A stretch of 64,000 nt of DNA from Eudromia elegans (taxonomy: Eukaryota; Chordata; Aves; Tinamiformes; Tinamidae), in assembly GCA_003342815.1 (NCBI GenBank), contig PTEX01000012.1, positions 2,411,373-2,475,372 of the forward strand, written 5' to 3'. This document shows positions 1 through 11,450 of this stretch, piece after piece (the first letter of the stretch is position 1; each line of letters opens with the position of its first letter). The notes under the pieces are model-generated. The model did no database searches. It was not told the DNA's origin and was given only the letters and a program-made list of their open reading frames with translations. A program made the position numbers and the translations under genes.

Positions 1-780
1 AGACAACAGGTCACAATAAACCTGCAACAGGATACGTCCGGACAGACTGCTACTCCTCACCACCGAGCCCCTCACCTACTCCAGTGCCTGAGGGTGTCCA
101 TTAGTGTCTGGCATGCCCTGAATTATCTTGGCATTTTGCCTGATGGCTTTCCTTCTTTACATGCTCTTTCGAACTGCGCTAATGATTTTATGTTTTGTTG
201 CTTCTTATCATTACTTGGAAATGGACTCGCCTCCTCAACCTTGTGGAAGACACACTCTCCTCTTTCTACATGTGTCCACGTTCTGCTTGCATTAATGGAC
301 ATTACAGCCATGCGCTGAGCACATACCATTAAGACTTCCTGAATTAAATACAGCAAGACCAAATGTTCCAGCAGAGCACAGCCATATAATAAATTGGGCT
401 TCCAGTTTTCAGTACTACTTCTTTTAATATTCCCAAGCATTTTTCTAGGGGCCTTCCAGCTCATTTTATTTTTCATATAGCACCACAGCCCCAACCCTGC
501 AGTGTGACCTGTGTGGGCAGACCCTGGAGAATACACAGAGCTCCAGTAACTACAGAAGGTCTATGAATGTAAATCATATTACAGGATCTGGCTCTAAGTA
601 TACATCTCTCTGCTTCCCAAAGCCTGTCCCCTCATAACTGGGTCATACCTTACTCCCCAAAGGTAAATTATCTCAAACCGATGTTAAAAAGAATCCTGCA
701 AGGGCCAAAAACACCACCAATGTACATAGATTGTTCTCAGGATGTTCGGGCACGCGGCCCTGTGAGAGCCCTGCAGGGAT

Positions 781-800
781 CTCCTCCTCCTCCTCCTCCT
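781..800. repeat. (TCC)n microsatellite
   Basis: Seven near-perfect CTC/CCT trinucleotide units inside a short GC-richer stretch. Likely neutral, and useful as a length marker. Confidence 0.8.
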
Positions 801-2619
801 GCTACCAAGGCAGAATCTGCCAGGCTAGTAAAAAAAAAATCCTCTTGAAAATGCAAATCAATGGAAACAGTTTTATAGACTTGCGAGTTCCAAACACTAC
901 TTTCCAAAACCTACATTTGATATCATTGATCTTTTAATAATTCTATATATTCTATAATTCACAAGCCATTTCAAATTACCTCAGCATGCTGCTCACTGGG
1001 ATAGATACTGCAAAAGAAGTCTGAAAAGTCAGGAGGTCAAGTTTAAGTAAAATCCAAACTTTGGCATTAAAAAAAAAAAGTAAATGTTTTACACATTGAA
1101 AAACAGATCTGTGTTTCTTCTCTGTGGGATGGCTCCTTTGCTTTCTTGCTGTAGGTAGCTACCTCCCACCCGCTGCTGAAATACCATTTGCAGTTTCATG
1201 CAAGCATTAGGAGTAATGGGGCGAAGACCATTTCCACTATATTGCGCGTTGAAAATCCAAAAACCGGATACCAGGACAGCAGTTACAATTTTGGGTCAAA
1301 TGTCATGTTCTATCTTAAAAGAACAACAAGAAAAAATTAACTGTATTTAAAAAAATGATGTACTTTAACACCCAGGAGGCTCATACAGCCACAAGGGAAG
1401 GGCGAGCCAGCTCTTTGCAAATTCACAAGCTTCCCATGCAATCAAATCACAGAGCTCTCACATTTGTTTTTTTACTTCTGGTCATCACCATGGCTCATAT
1501 TTTATACAAATGTATATATTTTGAGTCACCATCACAGATCTCCCACATAAGAAAAATTTCTCAAGCACTGACTCCTCCCCCTGCCCCAAACCCCAACTAA
1601 TGAATCTCTTTTGTGCACTTGTTTTCCAGCGAAGGTGTTCTGGAATCGCGGGTTTCCCAGTAAGGCAGACTCAATCTATGCGAATGGAAGCTGACTTCTT
1701 GTTCTCTCCAAACTGCAAGTGTTTCCTGCAGGTTATAGGTGATACATGAGCAAAGGACACATTCCTTGCAAGGAAACCTGAAGCTGCCTTCCCTCCCCAC
1801 CGGTGTAAAAAACATGCAGCAAAAGATCTAAGTGTTTTGCCTTGTGGGCAAGGGGAAAGAAAAGCGGCTTCGTGTAATCCCTCCAGGGTTGTCCAAGTCC
1901 TTATCTCACGATGTCACTTTCAGGCCAAGTCTTGGGCTCCCATCCTTTCCAAACTGCAATGCCGTGCACATGAACACCACGCCGCGCTGACTGCTGGCAC
2001 CAGCCGTTTCCACAGGGTCCTTCCTAGCTCTCCCTTCACCATTACTGCGGTGCTCAGCGTGCGGCTACTGCACAGCCCTGGGGAGGGGCAGCACCTTGCG
2101 CTAATGCTCGAGGTGCCCTGAAGTGCCACTTTCGTTTGCCCTTCCGCTGGGATGGCCGAGGAGGGAGCGCGCAGGGCCCTGACCTATTCGCCTTCCTCTC
2201 GGATGCAAACCAGGCAAGACAAGATCAAGATCTGCCGGTACAGCCGTGGGGCAGGGAGCATTTATAGTGATGGATTCCTCTTCCGCTCTTCTCGAACAGA
2301 TAAAGGGACTTTTGTTTGGCTGATATGGTCCTAGCACCTTTCACAGGCACTGCATTTGTTTAAATTAAAAACAAGAAAGGCTGACACTGAGCGCTCTGTA
2401 TCTGGTCAGTAGATTTGTGTCAGAATCGATAAAGGGCTGCTTAGCACATGGAAATGCATTTTATTAACAGCAGAATTAAGCTGAATTTAATCATAGTGGC
2501 TTATGCTACCTTTTGCATTTAAGATATTTCATTGAGCCATCAGAATAAGTTTATTCACACGGCTTTAATAAAGGTTTAACCCTCCAGCGGAAACAATTAA
2601 AAAGGCAGCGGTTACCACA

Positions 2620-3070
2620 GCGGCGTGGAGCTTATTGTAGCGCTCAGGCTCTGGCTGAGTCCTCCTGCTGCTTCCTCCACAATAGTGCTGTGTGGCCTGT
2701 GAAATGAGCACTGCGCTGCAAGGAGCGCAGTGCTGCGGGCTGGAGGCAGGGAGACGGGAGGAGGCGGCGGGAGACCGGCCGCGCTGCAGCAGCCCAGAAC
2801 TAACCCCGGCTGCAGCTCCCGGCCGCACTCCCAGCGTGCAGGAACCCTTTGGGCACAGACACGGGCCCTCCTCCCTCTTCTCCAAGCACTGCGGGACACA
2901 GTGGCACGAGGAGAGGAGCAGCAGGAAGGTGCTGCGCTCCAGCAGCTCTCCTGCTGCAGCCACCCGGCGGGCGCTGCAGCTCCCACCCTGGCAGCCTGCG
3001 TCAGGACAGAGGCAGAATAACGGCCCCAGTGCTCGCTAACGGCCAGCCTCTTCCCGCAGTGCGCCTCCCA
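2620..3070. promoter_or_regulatory. GC-rich patch inside MSRB3 intron
   Basis: About 450 bases rich in G and C, with several CpGs and repeated CTGCAG/GCTGC words, in an AT-rich background. It is weaker than the islands at 10.4 and 27.5 kb. All strands and frames are partly open simply because the DNA is GC-rich, so no protein is called. It could be a minor promoter or enhancer, or just local composition. Confidence 0.3.
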
Positions 3071-6000
3071 GGCTGCCCAGTCTGTAAAATTCAGCCACGT
3101 TTTATGGACCAGGAAGGCACGGCCACGGCTCTCAACAGCCGTAGGAGGACCTGGCCGAGCCCTCCCATTCCTGCTTTGCCCCCATCGCTGACCTGTGCTG
3201 TGCTCAACCTAACAACTCACTTGGGACAGCTTTGACCCCCTCACACCTGACCCCCTAGCCTTACTCTCCAGACCAGTCAAGGTCCCAGTAAATTCCAAGC
3301 ACACACATGCTCGTGTAGACCCATTGGATCACCTCCTCCAGGAACTCCAGAGACACTCCTGCAGACATGACAGGGTCACACAGCCACGGGCCAAGCTTGC
3401 ATCTCTTCTTGCTCGTCCTTAGCAATACGTAAAGTCTCCTTCCCTTTTTGGGGCTGTCATCTCCCCTTTACATTTCCTTCTCTGCAACCCTGACTACCTA
3501 CTCCAAAGAAGAAGGTCAAAGCCGATTACTGCTTTTAATTGAGGGGGGAAAAGTAGAGGCAGTCCTTTAAGGACTTCTCAGGCTGCCTTCTCAGACTGCA
3601 GAGACTCTAATAACTAAAATAGTAGCTTTTCATGAGAGCCTTTAAAACACACGTTAAGGCTGAAACCTCATCTTTTACATACCCAACTTCAGCAGAAAAA
3701 GCAGGAAGCCTGAGTTGCATGGGGCACAGGAATGGAGCACAGGAAATTTATGAGCTCCCAGAATTAATACATTCTTGCAAGAAAGGAAAAAAATAATAGG
3801 TTTGCGGTGGGTCCTTTATGGGAGTAGGAAGGGAAGGCAAATGACCTTAAGAGATCCTTCAGGGAACACGTTAAGGAAGTGGGGCTGAGCATAATGCTGG
3901 GAGAACAGGAAAAATCATCCCGTGCTGCTCTGTGCTACAGAACCATAGAGAAGCTCCAACACGGACAGGGCACCTCCCAGAGCCTTAGCCAAGCAAGGGG
4001 AAAAAGAAGAAAGCAAAACGCCCCTAAATTGAGATGTTAAAGAGACGGCAGGAATGGGAAAGGCAAGAGACGGCAAAGGGAAGCACTTTGGGCAAAACCT
4101 CTCCTCCCCTCCAATAGGGGCCAAACCTTTACAAAGATTTCTGGTTTTTTAAACTATCCCAATTTTTGCAAGCATCAGGCACAATATGTGTATTACTCGC
4201 AAAGAGATACCTACAAATACAATTAACTCCTTAGTTAACTAAGATCTTCTAGATAAAATATTAGTGTAATTTACAACATTTATAAATAGTTTGCTTTTTA
4301 CTAATCAAACATAACATTGAACTTACCCCTGTTAAGATACTTTTAGAAAGGTGCTTTTTTCCAGACATTACCAAAATATGATAATGTGTCAGATTCTACT
4401 ATCACAGCACTAAGAGGCAACACAGAGACATAAGCAGACATTTAGGTATTAATGACACACGAATAGTTTAACACACGATTTCTCATTGTGTTCACATCGC
4501 GCTCGTCTTCAACAGACGAGCATGTGTCCAGGCATGTGCCAGAAAACTCCCATCCTTTCCGGGAGGTAGTGAACTCAGTAACGTGTTAGACTGTATTTTA
4601 AGTAGAAATTCTACTTTTGTGGCAAACTGGTATTTGCTTTTTATTTATCTTCTTAGATATAAGTTTTAGTTTTTGCCTTTCCCAACAAGTTCTGAAGACA
4701 GAGTACATCCAGCTTAGACCTTGCATGACAAATTTAACCCCAGAGCAAATTTTTATGTCCAAGTTATAAACCCCAGAAAATAGGGATTTATAATGAAAAC
4801 ACTGACAGGCACTTAACCATAGTTGTACTAGTGGGTCTTGCTATAAAACCTATCAGTCTCACTTTTATATTCTTTCAAAGCATGTGAGGAGATATCCATA
4901 GTACTACATCCTTGGTGATACATATTTATGTATGGGAAAGTTACAACATATATTATGGAAATTATAGTTCTGAACATACAAACATACAATATAAAAGCAT
5001 TTAGAAATACTTAGTTACACAAAGTATAGTAAGCATAAGTGAATACAGAATTTTGAATGTGTTACACCAAGTTTTCTCCTAGATTTTTGTCATTGCTAAA
5101 GACACATCTGGCAGGCACTATGCACACAGATAATTCCACTGATAGGAGCAGTCTGAGAGTTCAGAGGGACTAATGCATATGAGTAACTCATGTATGTAAG
5201 TGTTTGCATGATCTGCTCCAGAAAGTGATCCTATACATTAACAGATTACCGCTAAAAATCCAATCTCTAGACCCAGTAATTTTCTGTTCACTAACTACTC
5301 ATTTTGATTTTATGGGAAGATGTTACAATGTAACTTGGAAAAGACTTAATAACATGATAAAATATTTAATTTAACAATGAAACAAGTAAAAAATTTACTG
5401 ATAAAAATAACATTAATAAAAGAGGCTATGAAAATCTATAGGCTATAGAATCTATTGGCTATAAGTACTTATTTAATAAGGACTTACACCATATGCCCAG
5501 TACCATCTTCATAGAGATGTACTGTAGCTTAATCTACAAAAGTATGATTTCTTACTGATAGTTATTCTAGTAATTAAACACTTTACAACAATTTTACATT
5601 ATCTACGACTTTATTATTTCATACACCTCCTGCAACAAATACGACCTAAATTCACACCATACTTTCTTCACTGTTACTTTTACTTAATTTTACAACTACT
5701 ATAATTGTCCTTGATCTACAAAAGCAGAAAAGACAAATTATCTCATGCAAAAAATGTGATGCAAGCAGCACAGCATTCAAAGTGTTAAATAAAGGCTTTT
5801 TTTCTTTTTTTTTTTTTGTTAGGAAATGAAAGCCCATAATAATTAAAAGACACAGCAAAGCAAAATAAGATATTCTTTTTCTGTATATTCTGGTGGTCTG
5901 CTGCAGAAAACATATGCACATGGAATCTGCATAATCATTATTTGTATCAGGTACTTGCTGGTATGCACTAAAACCATTTGATTAGTTTTCACATTAAAAT

Positions 6001-9000
6001 ATTCTTTTTAAAAAAAGGAAAATTATTTCCTATGAACTAAATCCTGTGTTCTACTTCACATGAAAAACACAGTGGAGCTGTAATCACTGCTGGAAACGAA
6101 GAAATCTCGAGCCAATGCAAATGTAGCCTGTGTATAAGCACAGACTTATATAATTTGTTCCTAGTGCTCCTGCTTTTTTAAAAAATAATTTTGAATGTTC
6201 AAAAAGTCCCAGGGTGTACTTATGTCTGAGCAACTCCTGCAGGGGAAGTTTTTCATACAGCTCTGGGCGAGCAAAACAATATATAGTTAGTGCCATCTAC
6301 TGGGTACATACGGTACTAGGCCGTCTTTAGAGTGTCATACATGGACGTATGGGGTTAGGTCAAACTGTGCCCTAGATTTGCACATATCGAAATATTTAGT
6401 CCTCACTTCAGAAAAGGCATATTTTTAAAATATAATTCGGAGGACTAGATCTACACTCCAGGTGCTAATACATAAATATATAAATAAATAGAAAAAAAGG
6501 AAGTAAAAACACCTCCATATCACAACGGTTAATTTGATTTATGAAGAGATTTGCTAGCCCAGCTCACATGTACTTTTATATTAGGCAGAGAGTGATCCAA
6601 AGGAGAGACAGAAGATTACCCCTATCCAAAAATATTTCTTGGCCTTCTAAGAAGGACATTATTTCATTCATCTTTTTGAAAAAGCATTTTCATTTGCTTC
6701 TGATCTACAAATATGACTTCATATATTAAAATAAACATAGTATCAAATCAATTTGTTGTGGCATAAGCAAATTTTACAGGAAGAAACGAAGCAACCTGAT
6801 TTTAGGTACCATTCCAAATATGCAAATTCAAATGATACTTCCATTAAAGTCCGGGTCCTGCAAATATTTAAGTGCATGGATTTAGAACTGTGCAGAAAAA
6901 GCTCAGTTTACAATCAGAAAATATTTTAAAAGATACAACCCTGGCCAGAGGCTTTGGCATTATATGCGAGTTCAAGTAGGAGGCTCTGCCAGCATTTTGA
7001 TCCCGACATTAAATCCACAGAGCTTCCAGACTGTTAGAAAGTATCCTTTCCTAAGAAGGTTTCTACATCCCCAGAAAAAGACCAAATTCTGCACCGTTTG
7101 AGGCTTGGGCTGAACACAGCACCAAGTGGTATCACTGCCTAGTCACAATCTGTACAGACCCAGATGGTGGGAAAAGCACTAATATAATGCGCTACATTAC
7201 AAAGAGTCATGAGAACTTGGGGCATTTTCTGTATATTCAAAAGTTAAAGTCACAGTGGACTGTGGCAATTAAACAGATGTTGTCTCTAAATCTCATTCCC
7301 ATGTTTAACTTGATACATGCTTTACCATTTACTTGTAACCCCCTCAGTACACCACACACAGAAAACAAACCAAAGGCAAAGCTAGCCTACATTAATTTAT
7401 AAGCGTCTGGGGAATTTAAATTCCTCTTAAAATATGTGAAATATGTGATTGTATATTATTCCACTGTTAGCAGATGAGTTTTGGCTTATAATATATATAT
7501 ATAAAGTAGCCAGTCAGTGGAACTCAATCTGTTAATGTTTGCACAGTTACGGATCAAGCAGGCAGGAATAAACAGCAGTGTTAGTGGCTTTTGACTCCCC
7601 AAATATGACCACCGGCTTTTGCCGGAAAGACAAGCTGACAAAGCTGCTAACGTAACACACTTTGCAAAGGGGTAGCCCAACAGACCGTGGTTCTGGCTGG
7701 TCAGCCCTGAGAGCTCCTTTTTGGGGGCAAAATGAAATGGGCAGCACAATGCGAGCGCCCCGTTGGAAGGGCCGCGCGGGCAGAGTGAGCGCACATCAAA
7801 AGGGGCATCACAGGGGCTAGGGAAATTTGCTTAGGCAGTATTTTTAGGATTTTAAATCTGGCTCACCAGCACATACAACAGGAAACAAAGGTCTGGCTCA
7901 CACAATGTGGGCTATTCTCTCTCTTCCTCAATATGTTTGCAGCTCCTATCTAGGTTAATGGGAGTTTTGTGCACATGTGGGGGGAAACAGAACACAAATG
8001 TTGCAAAAATTGGACTCAGATTTAGTTCAGATGAAGTGTAATCAGCTTTAGAAAATCCATCAGCTTGAAAACTGATGTCTTATCACTGAAAAAATCTTTA
8101 GAACATCACCTCCATATGCTTGTTAAATACAGCTCCAGAGCAAGAAGTGCTTATAACATTTTGCACTTTTATGAAACAGTTGTGAGTGTATTACAAATGC
8201 CCAAGCTGATTCTTGTTTGATGTTTCAAATATTGATCAGCCAGGATTGTATCTTTCTTTATATAGGCGTCAAGAAAATGCCTAGTACCTCCTAAATTAAC
8301 TCACTGAAGCTTTTATTCTCGCTCACATAACTATGCACACTGTCATTCATACGCAGACATTGGACGTGTTGCTGAAGTGAAATACAAAATACTTAGGTTT
8401 AAGTGGTGTAACCAGTTCATAGAGACTCCTCACAGATCTAACTTCAGAGCGATGACTTTGCATACATGGAAGGCACAGCTGTGTCTGGGCATTAAGTTGC
8501 ATGTTTTCATATTCATTTATATATTCATATATTTAGAGAAGTGTCTAAATAATATGCTGTTAGAGAAAAAAAGAACTAGGTTTTAAGTTCTGGATTTTTT
8601 TCCTACATAACTTTCAGTGGAACATACTTAATTTACAATAAAATTGTAAAAAGGGACATATGAATGTTAGAGACAGTACGCTTTAACATACTTTGGACAT
8701 TGCTTTTAATCCATGTGATTTAACAGTAATCTATATACTAAATTCTGCTAAATATTTTTTTAATGATAAATGACATTGAACACAACCAATTTTCAGTTTA
8801 ATGGCACATCTTTTTGCCAAGAAAGAGGAAAACACTTTAAAATTTAAGAGTGAGTATGTTGGACAAGGAAGCTGGGTAGCACTTCCAAGCATCTTACAAT
8901 CTAGGAGATCAAAACTCTCAACCAAGCCAGCAGGTTATTAAAAAGCAATCAAACTTCTGGTTCAAAGGAAAATTCAAACAAACCAGAGCAGCCCATAGCA

Positions 9001-9079
9001 CCATGTTTCCTGCAGCAGAGACACCCGTTCCTAAAAGGGCCGTCGTTACGCATGACACAACAAGCAGCACCCATTCAAC

Positions 9080-9157
9080 CTGAGGGAAGCCCACAGGCTC
9101 GCAGGGCCACTGGCTGGCTCTTTGTCACCAAATGCAGCAGGTTGAATGCAGACATCA
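9080..9157 (-). CDS. MSRB3: MSRB3 exon: mitochondrial leader (isoform-B start)
   Basis: The minus strand from 9155 reads MSAFNLLHLVTKSQPVAL, followed by RACGLPS and the first base of a Gly codon. This is essentially the N-terminus of human MSRB3 isoform B, a mitochondrial targeting leader. The exon begins right after an AG acceptor (ATATCACAG), only two bases before the ATG. It ends at CCTCAG with the donor GTTGAATG, which departs from the usual GTRAGT. Length is 78 bases: two bases, 25 codons and one base. Inclusion or skipping therefore leaves the downstream frame unchanged. If the upstream exon supplies an open frame, translation could read through this exon; otherwise the internal ATG is the start. 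The next coding exon (Ser-Cys-Arg-Asp-Lys... in the family) is not in the window. Confidence 0.9.
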
Positions 9158-10399
9158 CTGTGATATCCTCACCAACAAAACCAGAGGCAAAGAACAGGGG
9201 CAAGAGCTGAGTAGGGAAGAAAAAAGAAAAAAAAAAAAAAGAACAAATTAAAACATCAAAAATGTCAAGATGCATTCACAGAAAAACAAACTGTTGCATT
9301 TTTATCTAAGACCACCACACAGGAGCACAATTCTGAAGTGTTTTAACAATTCTCAGTGTTTTAACCTATTTCTCATTCCCCCTTCAAGTTTCGATCCGCA
9401 GTGCACAGCACTCGGTGACGCAGCTTCCTGGGCTACCAGGCAGGATTTTCTGGGCACAATTCACATCATCTGGAGCAGCTCAAGGTAAGAACCTGCCTAG
9501 TGGAAAGGGAGGGGTTGCTATTGGGTCAGCCGCAGCACCTAAGCTGGGTATAGGGAATCCCTCTTTTAATGTCTAGCGAGGCAGGGCAGATCAAATGTGC
9601 GGGGCTCTATTTTTTTTTAAAAAAAAACAAAATCAAACTCCACTACATTTCTGAATGGTTAATGCTGGAGACCAGTCACTGCTAAAAATTGTTCTTTAGA
9701 TGACTTGTTTGAAGAACATGATGTGACATTTCATTGCAATAAACTTGCCAGATACCTTAAAACCATGATTTAAAAAAAAAAAAAAAAAAAGAGAGAGCAG
9801 GAAATAATTCGCATTGTAAGCCGTCCATGAGCTATATTTAAACAGTCTTCCGGCCAGCTTAAATACAGCAAAGAGAGGGATAGCAGTGGCCAGGCTTGAC
9901 TTTGGGAGGGTTTGGTGTGAGTGCTGCCTCGCTGCTCTGCGAGGGGCAGCAGGAGAGGCCGGCGCCGCGTCGCTGCTGCCGGCTCCTCCAAGGCGCCTCC
10001 TTCCGTTTCGGGGGTATCGGAGCAAAATGCAGGACACAAGTGGCCACAAAGGCACCAAGGACCGGGCTGGGCTCGAGTGTTTCCCCAGTCAGACCGAAGC
10101 CGATCGCGGTCTCTTCCATCCCCTCCAGAACAAGCACATCACACACAGCGACACAGAGCGACGGAGAAGGGCTTGTATTAGGCTGGCCTGAGCTCTGGCT
10201 CCTCCAAACCCGGCTCGCCGTGAAACCAAACCAATTTTGTGTTGCTGCTGAGCGGGGACAAAGAGGAGGGGGAAGGAGAGCGCTGCACAATGAACGGCCT
10301 GAGAGAACCATTAAACATAAATAAACATGTCATTTCCACAAGAGACTGCAGAAACGGGTTTTAAAAAAAAAAAAAAAAAGCCCTCCAGAGCAGCCTACT
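9158..10399 (-). other. MSRB3 intron segment between leader exon and CpG island
   Basis: Non-coding apart from its edges. A polypurine/poly-A run lies at about 9218-9240, an A run at about 9770-9790, and GC content rises from about 9.9 kb into the island. Open frames at 9859-10324 on both strands overlap each other and match nothing recognised. Confidence 0.5.
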
Positions 10400-11450
10400 G
10401 ACTCATAAAAGATCAAAGGCCGCAGGTACCGAGCGCGGCGCACAAAGATGCGGGTGTTTTTGTTCCCCCTTCCCGCCGCCGTGGGCGAGCGAGGGGCGCA
10501 GCGCCCCGCGCGGTGCCAGGCGCCCGCCGCGCCGCGGCCATCTGGCTTGTGTCAGGCCGTGCGAGCGAGGCGGGCGGCGGCGGCGCGGCAGGAAGCGCCG
10601 CGCTCATGTCACGCCGCGGGTCAGCCCGCGAACAAAGATGTATTCTGCGCTTCGAGGGCCGCCGCGCCCCGGCGGCGGGGGCCTCCGGCGCGCGCCCCGC
10701 GCTGATTTATGGCGCGCCGCGGCCGCGGCTCCCTAGACTGGCGGGCACCATCTAGCGGCAAGAGGAGCGGGCCCCGCGTGCGGCTCCCCGGCAAAGCGCT
10801 CGCCCTCCGGCCACCGGCCCCGCCGTGGCCCGGTCCCCTCGTGGCCGCCACGGGGAGCCCCCTCGCGTGGAAAAGGAAGGCGGCCGCCCGGGAGCGGCCC
10901 CGAGACGGGCGCTCGGCTCCACGTGTGCGCATGCACGGGTTAGAGCCCCGCGCAAGCACGAGCAGAATGAAATCTTAATTAAAAGCACAGGACCAACATC
11001 TGGTCTGCAAGGCTCGCATTGACTTCATTCGTATCACAGCCCGGCACTCATTTCTCGGTTACAGACTGCCAATAACTTCAATGGGAACTTTGTTTCCTGT
11101 AGAGTTCACCAGACAGTTCTGTGAAAGCTTGGCTCGGCCGCCAGCTCCCAGCGTAGTAACTTTTTGTGGCTGTTGTTTCAAATTAAGCGTATTCTTAGCT
11201 CGCTCGGAGCTGCGAGTGCCAGGGGACCGGCCGATCGTTCCCTATATGGCTGGGTTTTCACAGAGGCTGCCTATAGGATGCCTGACACGCAGTTTCGGCG
11301 CGGTTCCCACAGAGCGCGGCCAGACGCGGCCGCCGATGGAGACGTGGATGTGGAGGGACGCGGCACTCTCCGCACCGCATTCTTCCCCTTGTTGGCCTAA
11401 CAAATGCGCCTCTCAACGATACCAGATTACCCCTCCCGGCCAAAATCCCG
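10400..11450. promoter_or_regulatory. CpG island, candidate internal MSRB3 promoter
   Basis: The core at about 10430-10940 is densely packed with CG dinucleotides and GCGCGCC/CGGCGGC words; a thinner shoulder runs to about 11450. The core sits 1.3-1.8 kb upstream of the leader exon on the minus strand. That is a plausible place for an alternative first exon that would favour the mitochondrial isoform. Possible minus-strand donors exist (for example CTCG|GTACCT near 10430), but none can be proved. The island could also drive a plus-strand non-coding RNA. Status as an island is seen directly; the promoter role is inferred. Confidence 0.65.

Larger units (their letters stand above)
1..9079 (-). 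other. MSRB3: MSRB3 intron (partial), downstream of the leader exon
   Basis: AT-rich, non-coding. No reading frame here resembles a known protein, and no exon matching the MSRB catalytic domain (CxxC zinc motifs, GWPSF motif) was recognised on the minus strand. It holds a TCC microsatellite at 781-800, a GC-rich patch at about 2620-3070, an old palindromic repeat relic near 7945-7980, and short A/T runs. Nothing else is supported. Confidence 0.6.

Noticed and set aside
2565-3235. Cluster of open frames of 96-132 codons near 2.6-3.2 kb
   Set aside because: Five frames overlap on both strands in a GC-rich patch, with low-complexity Ser/Pro/Ala/Arg content and no family resemblance.
8731-8925. 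Minus-strand frame considered as the next MSRB3 exon after the leader
   Set aside because: It lacks the expected Cys-Arg-Asp-Lys-Lys start and any MSRB motif.
9859-10324. Overlapping open frames of 86-150 codons around 10 kb
   Set aside because: Four overlapping frames on opposite strands in GC-rich sequence next to a CpG island. None resembles a known protein, and none encodes the MSRB3 ER signal peptide.
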